NCBI GenBank assembly: GCA_910579105.1
Contig: CAJTRT010000013.1
Coordinates: forward strand, 1 to 57,253
Source of the DNA: an uncultured Muribaculaceae bacterium
Lineage (GTDB): Bacteria > Bacteroidota > Bacteroidia > Bacteroidales > Muribaculaceae
DNA: 57,253 nucleotides
Direction: 5' to 3'
The translations under genes were made by a program, and so were the position numbers. The notes beneath the pieces are model-generated. The model did not search any database. It was not told the origin of the DNA and saw nothing but the letters and a program-made list of their open reading frames with translations. Shown in pieces: positions 17,729 to 26,577 of this stretch; the stretch's first letter is position 1; the number at the start of each line of letters is the position of its first letter.

Positions 17729-18820
17729 TCAGTCGGCCAGTAGCTGGGACGCGGCGGCGAAGGGGCTGAGCCGGTTGGATAGCACAAGGCGTTCGGCCTG
17801 CGAGATACGGGCGGCGCGGGCCGGGTCGTCGTAGAAGCGGCGGCGCAGTTCCGAGTCGATTGTCTCGTACATCCAGTAGCGGGCCTGCTGGCGGCGGCGG
17901 CGCTCGAAGTAGCCGTTGGCCTCGACGAATTTGAAGTAGCGGTCGATCATGTCCCAGATTTCCTCGATGCCGAGTTCGTAATAGCCCGAGTAGGTCAGCA
18001 CTTCGGGTGTCCAGCCCGATGGGGGAGTGGGGAATAGGTGCAGCGCCGAGCGGTACTGTGCCTGGGCCAGGCGGGCGCGGTCGACGTTGTCGCCGTCGGC
18101 CTTGTTGATCACTATGCCGTCGGCCATCTCCATGATGCCGCGCTTGATGCCTTGCAGCTCGTCGCCGGCTCCCGCGATCTGGATCAGGAGGAAGAAGTCG
18201 GCCATAGAGTGCACCGCGGTCTCGCTCTGGCCCACGCCGACCGTCTCGATGAACACGTTGTTGTATCCGGCTGCCTCGCACAGGATTATTGTCTCGCGGG
18301 TCTTGCGGGCCACTCCGCCCAGGGAGCCTGCCGACGGGGAGGGGCGGATGAACGCGCCGGGATGCTGCGAGAGTTTTTCCATGCGCGTCTTGTCGCCGAG
18401 GATGCTCCCTTTCGAGCGTTCCGAGGAAGGGTCTATGGCGAGCACGGCCAGTTTGCCTCCCTGTCGGAGCACGTGGAGGCCGAAAACGTCGATCGAGGTT
18501 GATTTGCCTGCTCCGGGCACCCCGGTTATGCCTATCCTCCGGGAGTTGCCGGAGTGCGGCAGGCATTTCTCGATTACCTCGCGGGCGAGCGACTGGTGGT
18601 CGGGCGCGAGGCTTTCAACGAGGGTGACGGCGCGCGACAGCGTTGTGACGTCGCCTTTCAGTATCCCTTCGACGAGTTCGCCTGAGGTGGGGAGCGGCTT
18701 GCGCTTCCGCGGTTTGAGATACGGGTTGACGATCGGGGGCTGCGATACACCGGCGTTTACTGTCAGACCGCTGTATTCCGAGCTGTTCTCCGGATGATCT
18801 ATGTTTGTGGTGGCGTTCAT
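17729..18820 (-). CDS. meaB: Methylmalonyl-CoA mutase-associated GTPase MeaB
   Basis: G3E-family P-loop GTPase that protects and reactivates the B12-dependent methylmalonyl-CoA mutase, used by Bacteroidota for the propionate/succinate pathway. The Walker A motif is GVPGAGKST near residue 100; ETVGVGQSE and the NKADGDN base-recognition motif follow. Length 363 aa is normal for the bacterial MeaB/ArgK group. The mutase genes themselves are not in this window. It begins 47 bp after polA on the same strand and probably shares its transcript. Confidence 0.93.
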   Translation of the reverse strand: MNATTNIDHPENSSEYSGLTVNAGVSQPPIVNPYLKPRKRKPLPTSGELVEGILKGDVTTLSRAVTLVESLAPDHQSLAREVIEKCLPHSGNSRRIGITGVPGAGKSTSIDVFGLHVLRQGGKLAVLAIDPSSERSKGSILGDKTRMEKLSQHPGAFIRPSPSAGSLGGVARKTRETIILCEAAGYNNVFIETVGVGQSETAVHSMADFFLLIQIAGAGDELQGIKRGIMEMADGIVINKADGDNVDRARLAQAQYRSALHLFPTPPSGWTPEVLTYSGYYELGIEEIWDMIDRYFKFVEANGYFERRRRQQARYWMYETIDSELRRRFYDDPARAARISQAERLVLSNRLSPFAAASQLLAD

Positions 18821-18867
18821 GGTGTTTGTTATTGATGGGAGAGTTCCGTTTAGAGGCTGTTTGAAAA

Positions 18868-21642
18868 CTAATGTGCTTCGAGCCAGTTTGTCCCAACGCC
18901 CGACGACACCTCGAGCCTTACGGCGCCCCCGGTGAAGGCCTCCGACATAAGGCGCTCCACAAGTTCCTGGAGCTGCGGCAGCTCCTCAGGCACGACGTTG
19001 AAAATCAGTTCGTCGTGGACTTGCAGAATCATTTTCGAGCGCAGGCCGAGCCGGTTCATCTCGTTGTGGACGTTGATCATGGCTACCTTTATGATGTCGG
19101 CCGCGGAGCCTTGGAGTGGCGCGTTGACGGCGTTACGCTCGGCGAAAGAGCGCACGGTGGCGTTGCGCGAGAGTATGTCGGGGAGGTAGCGCTTGCGCCC
19201 CATGATGGTGCTGACGTAGCCGTCCCCGCGGGCCCGTTCCACGGCCTCGGCGGTGTATTTCTTTATGTGGGGGTATGTCGCGAAATAGCTCTCTATGAGT
19301 TGCCTGGCTTCCAGACGGCTGATTCCCAGCCGCTCCGAGAGGCCGAAGGCCGAGATGCCGTATATGGTGCCGAAATTGGCGGTCTTGGCTCTGCGGCGCT
19401 GGTCGTCGGTGACCTCTTCGTAGGGGACGCGGTACAGCTTGGAGGCAGTGGCGCGGTGTATGTCGAGGCCGGAGTTGAACGCCTCGGTCAGTTCGGGGTC
19501 GTTTGAGAGGTCGGCCAGCAGTCGCAGCTCGATCTGCGAGTAGTCGGCGGAAAGTAGGAGGCATCCGTTGTCGGCGATGAACGCGCGGCGCACTTCCCGG
19601 CCGTCGTCCGTGCGGATCGGTATGTTCTGCAGGTTGGGATTGGCCGAGGAGATGCGCCCTGTGGCGGTGACGGTCTGGTTGAAGGTGGTGTGTATCTTGC
19701 CGGTGGCCGGGTTGACGAGTTCCGGCAGGGCGTTGACATAGGTAGCCAGCAGTTTCCTCAGCGAGCGGGCTTGCAGGATTAGGTCGACCACAGGGTGGGA
19801 TCCCCGGTGCTTTTCGAGCACTTCCTCCGTGGTGGAGTAGGCTCCCGTCTTGGTGCGTTTGGCTTTCGGGTCGAGGCGCAGCTTGCCGAAGAGCACTTCG
19901 CCTACCTGCATCGGGGACCCGATGTTGAACCGTTCGCCGGCGAGCTCGTAGGCTTTTTCCTCGATGCCGCGGAGCTGGCCGGAAAGACTTATGGAGAGAT
20001 TATGGAGTTCCGCCGAATCGATTCTCACGCCGGTCCATTCCATGTCGGCGAGCACGGCGGCAAGGGGCAGCTCCACGGTGTCGAGGAGTTTTAGCTGTCC
20101 GTTGGTTTCGAGCAGGGAGCGCAGGGGCGCGGTCAGGCGCAGGCACACGTCGGCGTGCTCGCATGCCCGGCTCACCTCCTCACCGGCTGGATGGGGGGCG
20201 AACGGCTTGCGGGCTGTCGAGCCGTCGGCGAAATCGGCGGTCTGGTAGTGGAGCACGTTCATCGCCACGTCGGCAAGGCGGTGGCGCATTTCGGGTTGCA
20301 GCAGGTAGTGGGCCAGCGATGTGTCGAAATATTTGGAGGTCAGCTCGATCCCTTCGCGCCGCAGCACCACCATGTCGCGCTTTATGTCGGAGCTGCTGAG
20401 GGTTACTCCCGGTGATTGGAACAGCGGTGCGAGGAGTCCCATAATCTCCCCGCGCCGGAGGGCATCCCCCGGTATGGCGGCGAAACGCGCCTTACCCTCG
20501 GCTGTCGCCACGGCCACGCCCCTCAGTGTGGCGGTCATGGCCTCCGGTCCGGTGGCATAGACGGATATGCCGAGAATCTCTTTCTTTAACGCTTCCGCGA
20601 CAAACGCCGCGACGGCCTCCTTCCCTTCAAGTTCTGAATAATCGACGTCAGTACCGGCCGCGGAGGGAACGGTAGCGCCATCTTCTCCGCTTCCGTCGAT
20701 AAAGTCGAAAAGCGAGCGCTCTTCAAGAGGTTTCGACGTCTCGGCCTTGGCGGCCTTGCCGGGTTCCGCCGGGGAGCCGAGCTTTGCCAGGAACGATTTG
20801 AATTCGAGCCTGGTGAATATTCCGCGAAGCGCGTCGTTGTCGGGCGTGCCGCGGCGCAGTTTGTCGAAGTCCACTTCCAGTGGGACGTCGGTGCGTATTG
20901 TCGCGAGTTCCTTTGAGAAACGGATCTTTTCAGCGTTGTCGGCTATTTTCTGCCCGAGCGCGCCCTTTATCTCGTCGACGTGGTCGAGCATGTTCTCGAC
21001 CGATCCGAACTGGCCGATCAGCTTCGAGGCGGTTTTCGGCCCCACGCCCGGGCATCCGGGGATATTGTCGGCGGCGTCTCCTTCCAGCGCGAGGAGGTCG
21101 ATAACCTGCGAGGGTGATTCTATGCCGTACCTGGCCCGGATCTCGTCGGGGCCGCGCAGCTCGAAGCCCTGGCCTCGGAGCGAGGGCTTGTACATGAGCA
21201 CGCGGTCGGTTACCAGCTGGCCGTAGTCCTTGTCGGGCGTCATCATGTAGGTGGTGAAACCCTTGTCGGAGGCTTTGCGGGCCAGCGTGCCGATCACGTC
21301 GTCGGCCTCGTATCCCGGCACCTCGAACACGGGTATGTCGTAGGCTTCGACAATCTCCTTGATGACAGGCACGGAGAGCGATATGTCCTCGGGCTGTGCC
21401 TCGCGGTTGGCCTTGTAGCCGGCGTACATCTCGTGGCGGAACGTGTCGCCTCGGGGATCGAAGCATACCGCTATATGCGAGGGGTTCTCTTTGCGCAGAA
21501 CTTCTTCGAGCGTGTTGCAGAAGCCGAATATCGCCGATGTGTTGAACCCGGCGGATGTGATTCTCGGTGACCGTATGAGGGCGTAGTATGCCCTGTATAT
21601 CAGGGCGTACGCGTCGAGCAGGAACAGTTTCTTATCGTCCAT
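18868..21642 (-). CDS. polA: DNA polymerase I, proofreading site degenerate
   Basis: Replicative repair polymerase that removes RNA primers and fills gaps. The N-terminal 5'-3' nuclease/flap endonuclease domain spans residues 1-290 (LLDAYALIYRA, DPRGDTFRHE, GYEADDVIGTLA). The polymerase domain is intact: LLSADYSQIELR, the O-helix RRAKTANFGTIYG and the VHDE motif near residue 880. The middle 3'-5' exonuclease fold is kept in outline, but the metal-binding DxE motif is replaced (GISVYATG, residues 358-365), and the YxxxD motif reads RACEH with His at 496. Proofreading is therefore probably absent. Length 924 aa. Confidence 0.95.
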   Translation of the reverse strand: MDDKKLFLLDAYALIYRAYYALIRSPRITSAGFNTSAIFGFCNTLEEVLRKENPSHIAVCFDPRGDTFRHEMYAGYKANREAQPEDISLSVPVIKEIVEAYDIPVFEVPGYEADDVIGTLARKASDKGFTTYMMTPDKDYGQLVTDRVLMYKPSLRGQGFELRGPDEIRARYGIESPSQVIDLLALEGDAADNIPGCPGVGPKTASKLIGQFGSVENMLDHVDEIKGALGQKIADNAEKIRFSKELATIRTDVPLEVDFDKLRRGTPDNDALRGIFTRLEFKSFLAKLGSPAEPGKAAKAETSKPLEERSLFDFIDGSGEDGATVPSAAGTDVDYSELEGKEAVAAFVAEALKKEILGISVYATGPEAMTATLRGVAVATAEGKARFAAIPGDALRRGEIMGLLAPLFQSPGVTLSSSDIKRDMVVLRREGIELTSKYFDTSLAHYLLQPEMRHRLADVAMNVLHYQTADFADGSTARKPFAPHPAGEEVSRACEHADVCLRLTAPLRSLLETNGQLKLLDTVELPLAAVLADMEWTGVRIDSAELHNLSISLSGQLRGIEEKAYELAGERFNIGSPMQVGEVLFGKLRLDPKAKRTKTGAYSTTEEVLEKHRGSHPVVDLILQARSLRKLLATYVNALPELVNPATGKIHTTFNQTVTATGRISSANPNLQNIPIRTDDGREVRRAFIADNGCLLLSADYSQIELRLLADLSNDPELTEAFNSGLDIHRATASKLYRVPYEEVTDDQRRRAKTANFGTIYGISAFGLSERLGISRLEARQLIESYFATYPHIKKYTAEAVERARGDGYVSTIMGRKRYLPDILSRNATVRSFAERNAVNAPLQGSAADIIKVAMINVHNEMNRLGLRSKMILQVHDELIFNVVPEELPQLQELVERLMSEAFTGGAVRLEVSSGVGTNWLEAH

Positions 21643-21682
21643 TGTGGCTGTTGGTGTTAACCGTGGCGGCGTGGCCGCCCCA

Positions 21683-21714
21683 CAAAGATAACAAATCTTC
21701 CGTCAGAGTGCAAA
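21683..21714 (-). promoter_or_regulatory. Promoter of polA
   Basis: On the minus strand TTTG at 21714-21711, a 20-bp spacer, then TATCTTTG at 21690-21683. This is a textbook Bacteroidota promoter. The -33 element directly abuts the terminator stem that ends the preceding gene. Confidence 0.65.
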
Positions 21715-21744
21715 GGGATCCGCGTCATTTTTGACACGGATCCC
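21715..21744 (-). terminator. Terminator downstream of the fibronectin-like gene
   Basis: A 13-bp stem (GGGATCCGYGTCA type, one G-T pair) with a four-base loop lies 40 bp beyond the stop codon of the gene ending at 21784 and is followed by a weak CCCTTT tail. Confidence 0.6.
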
Positions 21745-21783
21745 TTAAAGAAAGTCTTGAAAGAAGGTCTTGGCGTGTGCCGC

Positions 21784-24261
21784 TTATTTGACGAGCAGTT
21801 TGCGGGCGGAGCCATCGAGGGAGATGATGTACAGCCCCGGGGCGGCGGGAATCGCGGCCGATCCGTTGCCGGCGGCTACAACCTGTCCCGCCGTGGTGTA
21901 CACCGCGTAGGGCGCGTTACCCTCGGCGCTGATGAGTATGAGGCCAGGGGCGGTTGTCGCGGATGCCGGGCTGTCGTCGCCGGCCACATTCCCCACTCCG
22001 GCGGAGGTCCTCACGACGCGGATCTCGGAGGGGTCGGATGTGTAGGTGGCGAAACTGCGGGTGACGGAAGCCGTTACCGCGAAGCCATGGTCGGTAGCCG
22101 GGTCGAGGTCTTCGAGCCGGCAGGATGTCTCCTGAGTGTTGACCACGGCCAGAGGGGTCATTAGAGTCTTGCCGGCGGGCACGTTCATAGTGATTTTAGC
22201 GTGGTCCACGAAGAACATCATGCCGCTCTTGTTCATAAAGGCGATTATGACATTTGAGAGGTCGGCGCCTTCCGGAACGTTGTTGATCACCATTGTCCCT
22301 GAATTTGAGCCGACTATCGGGGTGTCCATATAGCCCGACGCTATGGGCTTGGTTGAAGCCGGGGAGGTAAGGATTATGGCGAACATGCCTTCCCCTTCCT
22401 GCTGTCCGTTATAGTCGAAGCTGTCGATGGTGGTAACCACTGTGGCCTCGACTGTTATGCCGTTGCCGTCGTAGCAGGAGAGGTCGAGGGTGGGGGTGAA
22501 CACAAGGCCTGCCACGCCAATCCACATGTTGGTGCCAGTCGTGCCAGCCATGCCTTTGGCCCACGCGGGCTGGGTGGCACCCCACCCGGTGGAGGCCCAT
22601 CCTTTCGCTCCGAAATCGAACGGCGATGTCCAGTCGGTGCCGGGATTCTGTACTGTGCCTTCCGTGATATTGTCGAATGACTCGTCGAGTACCACGACCG
22701 ATGGCATGTCGGTTTCGGGGGTGAGCAGGCGGAATGTCTCAACCTTGTAGTCCGTGGCGTGGCCCAGCGGCTTCCAGGAGGCGGTGAACGCTGTCGGGGA
22801 GACTTCGGACGGTTCTTCTGTCTCGACAGGCAGCCCTACGATGCCGTCGACCCATACGGGATTGCTCTGGGCGGAAACCACATCGCCTTTGACGGCCTGG
22901 ACGTAGTATGTGTACTCGTTTTCGGGGTTGATGCCGCTTACGGTGTGGGCCTGTCCTTTCACCTCGAGGTCCTTGACGAAGTTGGTCGTCGTTCCCAGGT
23001 CGGTGTAGTGCAGTATGATGTCGTCGAGGTAGAAATCGACCTGGCCGCGCTGTATCATAGAGATCCTGACTTTCGTCACGTCGTCGCCGAGAGCGTCTTT
23101 CGCTAATGGATATCTGGCTCCGGCGGGATCAGTCCAGTTATATGGTATGTGGGAGATGTTTTCCCAGCTCTGCGAGATTGAATGGAAGAGTTCGACGCGC
23201 AGAAGCGACATCCCGTAATCGTCGTCGGTCTGCTGCGATGCCTTTATCCAGAACGACAGTCCGTCGAGGGGGTATGGCAGGGTCTCGCTTTCGATCAGGT
23301 CGCCTACGGCGTCGAATTTCACCGCCACTGGCGCCGAGCACAGGTTGGCGCTCTCTGTCGTCACATCCTGGGAGCCGTTTGCGGCCAGGTCGATCGTCCA
23401 TCCCTCGGGGTATCCCGGGTTCGCGGCGTTGATGGTCTTCCCGTCCTCATTGATATTCAGTCCGTCGAAATTCTGGAGCACTTCGCCCGAGACGGGGTTT
23501 TCGGATTTCGTCTTGCAGAGGACGTTCAGACGGTATGCCTCAGCCGAGGGCACCTCTTCCCAGCAGGCCACGAACTCAGTGGCCGACTTGTTGATCGCCG
23601 GCAGGGCGTAGGGGGCGGCTAAGCGGTCGTTCTTGAATTCGAGGCGTATGTCGTCAATCAGCGCCACGCCTTCCTCGGCGGTTGTCTGGAAGTATGACAG
23701 ATCCTCGAGAGAGGCCTGGGAGGCGACCAGCGTGTATGCTTTCCATTCAGGCGTGAGGTCGAGGTCCATTTGGTCGTCGCCGGGGCCGTAATAGTCGTCG
23801 CAGACTGCCACCCACAGTTTCGCTCCCGCTGAATCGAGCGAGCGGGCGCGGAACGAGAAGGTCGCCGTGCCGTCGAGCATCAGTTTCGGAGTGGTTATGT
23901 AGCCGTTCCTGCGTATGGTCTCGTTGTAGTACTCGTCGACATATTCATACTCATACAAGGCCACGCAGCCTCCGGCGGGGTGCACCCCGCGGCCCGTCCA
24001 GCCTGGCTGGGCGGTGTAACTGTCGGGTATGTGGTATCCTTCCTCGTATATCTCGTTGGGCGCCGGGGCCTCTTCCGATCCTTCCGAGAACCGGGAGAAG
24101 TCCTCGTCGAGGATGATCTGGGTTTCCGCCGCGCGGCTTGTGGCCGCCTGCGCCGCGCGGGCGCTGGGGCGTGGCTCGGTCTTCCCTTTTTCAAACGGGA
24201 CCGCGGCTTGCGCTGAGAGCGCGATGGCCGCTGCTGAGGCAAGGAGTAAAATCTGTTTCAT
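21784..24261 (-). CDS. Large secreted protein with fibronectin-like domains and type IX sorting tail
   Basis: 825-residue extracellular or cell-surface protein. The signal peptide ends near residue 20 (Ala-Gln-Ala-Ala). Two jelly-roll/choice-of-anchor-like blocks begin with DEDFSRFSEG (near 51) and DESFDNITEG (near 530). Each is followed by fibronectin type III-like segments, such as SPTAFTASWKPLGHATDYKVETF. The last 60 residues (YAVYTTAGQVV, then GLYIISLDGSARKLLVK) match a type A sorting domain for the type IX system encoded at 40.1-47.2 kb. The upstream in-frame ATG at 24327 lacks a signal peptide, so 24261 was chosen. A binding or scaffold role is possible; no catalytic motif is seen. Confidence 0.82.
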   Translation of the reverse strand: MKQILLLASAAAIALSAQAAVPFEKGKTEPRPSARAAQAATSRAAETQIILDEDFSRFSEGSEEAPAPNEIYEEGYHIPDSYTAQPGWTGRGVHPAGGCVALYEYEYVDEYYNETIRRNGYITTPKLMLDGTATFSFRARSLDSAGAKLWVAVCDDYYGPGDDQMDLDLTPEWKAYTLVASQASLEDLSYFQTTAEEGVALIDDIRLEFKNDRLAAPYALPAINKSATEFVACWEEVPSAEAYRLNVLCKTKSENPVSGEVLQNFDGLNINEDGKTINAANPGYPEGWTIDLAANGSQDVTTESANLCSAPVAVKFDAVGDLIESETLPYPLDGLSFWIKASQQTDDDYGMSLLRVELFHSISQSWENISHIPYNWTDPAGARYPLAKDALGDDVTKVRISMIQRGQVDFYLDDIILHYTDLGTTTNFVKDLEVKGQAHTVSGINPENEYTYYVQAVKGDVVSAQSNPVWVDGIVGLPVETEEPSEVSPTAFTASWKPLGHATDYKVETFRLLTPETDMPSVVVLDESFDNITEGTVQNPGTDWTSPFDFGAKGWASTGWGATQPAWAKGMAGTTGTNMWIGVAGLVFTPTLDLSCYDGNGITVEATVVTTIDSFDYNGQQEGEGMFAIILTSPASTKPIASGYMDTPIVGSNSGTMVINNVPEGADLSNVIIAFMNKSGMMFFVDHAKITMNVPAGKTLMTPLAVVNTQETSCRLEDLDPATDHGFAVTASVTRSFATYTSDPSEIRVVRTSAGVGNVAGDDSPASATTAPGLILISAEGNAPYAVYTTAGQVVAAGNGSAAIPAAPGLYIISLDGSARKLLVK

Positions 24262-24340
24262 AAGCAGTTTGGAATGGTTTGATGTATGACTGGTGTCATT
24301 ATGATACGTTTCTGTCGGATGTTGCATCCGTCATGCGAGG

Positions 24341-24371
24341 CAAAGATAGTGTTTTGCTCCCGATTTGCAAA
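24341..24371 (-). promoter_or_regulatory. Promoter of the fibronectin-like secreted protein gene
   Basis: On the minus strand TTTG at 24371-24368, 19-bp spacer, TATCTTTG at 24348-24341. The leader would be about 75 nt. A TTATCGG/CCGATAA inverted repeat lies further upstream at 24408-24442. Confidence 0.65.
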
Positions 24372-24537
24372 ATATATGGCGCTGTTTGGATGAAATTTTG
24401 CTTGCCGTTATCGGATCCGAGCAAAACTAAGTTGGCCGATAAGTCACTTTTTGAGGGAATTATTCGTAGCTTCGCGTATTATCGGAAGGCACCGTGCGTT
24501 TAATCCTGGCGCGGTGGTTCCTGTTTGTGTTTTGATT

Positions 24538-24936
24538 ATGGCGAAAGAAGAATATGTGAGGCGAAACCGCGAGTGGCTGGAGGCCAAGGCGCGGGAAGAG
24601 GGGGTGAAAGCTCTCGACAAAGGTGTGCTCTACAAGGTGATAAAGAGCGGGAACGGTTCGGGTGCGAACCCCGACCGCGGAAGCGTCGTCACGGCCCACT
24701 ATGTGGGGAAGACCATCAACGGCCGGACATTCGACAGCAGCCGCGGCGGGGTGGCGCCGGCTTTCCGCCTGCGCGAGCTTATTCCGGGATGGGTCATAGC
24801 GATGACGCGGATGCGCGTAGGCGATAAATGGGAGGTGTATATCCCTGCCGAGCAGGGGTATGGCCGTTTGTCGCAGCCGGGGATTCCGGGCGGGTCCACT
24901 CTCGTGTTCGAGATCGAGCTCCTCGGGGTCTCCTGA
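24538..24936 (+). CDS. Cytosolic FKBP-type peptidyl-prolyl isomerase
   Basis: 132-residue single-domain FKBP. There is no signal peptide after the chosen ATG 24538. A short basic helix (residues 1-26) precedes the FKBP core: VTAHYVGKTINGRTFDSS, FRLRELIPGWVIAMTRMRVGD and YIPAEQGYG, ending with the FEIELLGV strand. Key pocket residues (Tyr, Phe-Asp, Trp, Tyr) are retained. The upstream in-frame extension to 24451 gives no signal peptide and lacks family similarity. It is divergent from the secreted-protein gene; a -7-like TAGCTTCG lies in the 276-bp intergenic region without a good -33 element. Confidence 0.9.
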   Translation: MAKEEYVRRNREWLEAKAREEGVKALDKGVLYKVIKSGNGSGANPDRGSVVTAHYVGKTINGRTFDSSRGGVAPAFRLRELIPGWVIAMTRMRVGDKWEVYIPAEQGYGRLSQPGIPGGSTLVFEIELLGVS

Positions 24937-24980
24937 CGTGGGGGGGACGGCGGCGCGGTGTAGGCCGCGGCGGTGGATTG

Positions 24981-25706
24981 TCAGATGCCATCGCTGTCGT
25001 CGGCCTGTCGTCCGCGTTTCAGCGAGCGCGTGACGAAGTCGGTGAGGTAGACGGTGAAAAGCGGGAAGATTACCATGCCTGAGACGGGGAGGATTACCGC
25101 CACGATCTGCCCCGCGGCTGTCACGGGGTTGATGTCGCATCCGACGGTGGCCATGTTCATCGCCGCCCACCACAGGGCCGACCCGTAGTTGTCGACCTGG
25201 GGGTTCACCCCGGCCTCGCTCTGGAAGAAAATCAGGGAGCAGAAATACCCCACGAGGATCATTATCGAGATATAGGATATGAAGAGGCTCGTGACGGCGT
25301 TGGACGACAGGTAGCTGATCACTATCGCCACGGCCAGGGCGCCGCGGGCCAGGGGGATGAAGCGCACGAAGTATAGCGCCTGTTGCCCCAGGTGCATGCC
25401 CGTCAGGTTTATGATGTTGAGGTATGGGATTGACAGCAGCAGGAACAGCAGCCTGCGGCGGAAGAACCGCCAGCGGTCTTCGGCGTATCGCAGGCCCACG
25501 AAGAAGTCGATAATGAAAACCACGCAGACCCAGAACTGGAAGGTCATATAGGGGTGGTTCGTCAGTATGTCTACCCGCTTGAAGGTGTCGAGGGAAATCC
25601 AGGCGATAAGCACCACGGAGAGTGTCATGACGATGACGTTCATCGCCGCCATCACGCGGTTCGGCCTGGATTTCGCGCGGGGCTTGGATGGAACAGGAAC
25701 GGGCAT
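24981..25706 (-). CDS. Potassium-channel-like (2-TM pore) membrane protein
   Basis: 241-residue inner-membrane protein of the voltage-gated-like ion channel superfamily. Hydrophobic helices cover about residues 18-40, 55-72, 82-100, 125-160 and 200-225; a charged segment with FVRFIPLARG (near 110) sits where an S4 helix would be. The pore loop reads ALWWAAMNMATVGCDINP, so the canonical TVGYG filter is TVGCD (Thr187-Asp191). Ion selectivity is therefore uncertain. The basic C-terminal tail is short with no RCK domain. A perfect 10-bp inverted repeat lies directly upstream of the start. Confidence 0.8.
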   Translation of the reverse strand: MPVPVPSKPRAKSRPNRVMAAMNVIVMTLSVVLIAWISLDTFKRVDILTNHPYMTFQFWVCVVFIIDFFVGLRYAEDRWRFFRRRLLFLLLSIPYLNIINLTGMHLGQQALYFVRFIPLARGALAVAIVISYLSSNAVTSLFISYISIMILVGYFCSLIFFQSEAGVNPQVDNYGSALWWAAMNMATVGCDINPVTAAGQIVAVILPVSGMVIFPLFTVYLTDFVTRSLKRGRQADDSDGI

Positions 25707-25711
25707 AATTG

Positions 25712-25747
25712 TGAGCGTTAACGGATGATGTATAATTTTAACGCTCA
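25712..25747. promoter_or_regulatory. Perfect 10-bp inverted repeat upstream of the channel gene
   Basis: TGAGCGTTAA at 25712-25721 and TTAACGCTCA at 25738-25747 are exact reverse complements separated by 16 bp, starting five bases before the ATG of the channel gene. It could be an operator or a leader hairpin that occludes translation. Confidence 0.6.
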
Positions 25748-25780
25748 GGCGCCTCCATTGTTCAGCCGCGTGTTCCTTGG

Positions 25781-25823
25781 AAAAAGCGAACCCCGGACCG
25801 GATGAAACCGGATCCAGGGTTCG
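25781..25823 (-). terminator. Rho-independent terminator of the lipoprotein gene
   Basis: On the minus strand, a stem with CGAACCC/GGGTTCG outer arms and a GGATCCGG/CCGGTCC inner part is followed by CTTTTT. It lies 42 bp after the stop codon of the gene ending at 25865. Confidence 0.8.
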
Positions 25824-25864
25824 GGAACTCCCTCAAATGTGTGTGGTAACGTATTAGACAGGAG

Positions 25865-26434
25865 TTATTCGAAGTCGACTCTCTTGGGAGTGCCGGCAAA
25901 GTGGAAGTTTGCTTTTGTCGTGGGGTCGTTCTGGTTGACGCCGGTCGCGCCTTTCTTCGAGTAGCGTACCTCCACGTTCTTGCCGTCGATTACCAGCTTG
26001 TCGCCGCTTTTCTTCGCTGTAATCCCGTCGTAGGACGTAAAGAGGTCGCAGTACATGACCATATCCCTGTTTTCGTTGCCGTTATTGCAGTTGATGTTGA
26101 ATTCGAAGCCTATGGCGGGGTGTCCGTTCTCGGTGTCGAGCGAACCGTCGGAGAGGAAAGCCATGGAGAAGTTCACCAGATTGTAGTTGTCGTTGTTGCC
26201 GAGCTTGTAGGGGTCTTTGTTGAAGCCTGTGAAGCCCCATTCGCCGCTCTCGTTGTACTGGCCGCCGTAGAAGTACTTGAAGTCGTATTTCTTGCCTTCG
26301 ATTTCCACCCAGCCCGACATGGAGCCGGAACCGTTGCCCGAGTCGTCGTCATCATCGTTGGAGCATGCGGCGAAGCCGAGAGTGAGAATCATGGCGAGCA
26401 TAGCCATTACCAGTTTGTCAAAATACTTTTTCAT
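25865..26434 (-). CDS. Hypothetical lipoprotein, 189 aa
   Basis: The signal peptide with lipobox (GFAAC) ends at Cys24, followed by an acidic Asp/Gly/Ser-rich tether (Asp run at residues 27-31) typical of surface-exposed lipoproteins in Bacteroidota. The mature domain is beta-rich with aromatic and Asn/Gly turns (KKYDFKYFYGGQYNES, FEFNINCNNGNEN). I do not recognise its family; it resembles the many small all-beta lipoproteins of gut Bacteroidales. A -7-like TACTTTTG lies at 26495-26488 on the minus strand without a well-spaced -33 element. It has its own strong terminator, so it is a single-gene unit. Confidence 0.75.
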   Translation of the reverse strand: MKKYFDKLVMAMLAMILTLGFAACSNDDDDDSGNGSGSMSGWVEIEGKKYDFKYFYGGQYNESGEWGFTGFNKDPYKLGNNDNYNLVNFSMAFLSDGSLDTENGHPAIGFEFNINCNNGNENRDMVMYCDLFTSYDGITAKKSGDKLVIDGKNVEVRYSKKGATGVNQNDPTTKANFHFAGTPKRVDFE

Positions 26435-26577
26435 CGTTTGTCAGGTGTGTTGTAGTTGGAATAGTCGTCCGGGGTTAAATTTTTTGGCAAAAGTACTAAA
26501 ATATATGCCATTTACCCCCCCCAATAGTTAATAATAGTTAATTAAATCGGGAGGGGTAAAAATGGATGCCGGACGGT

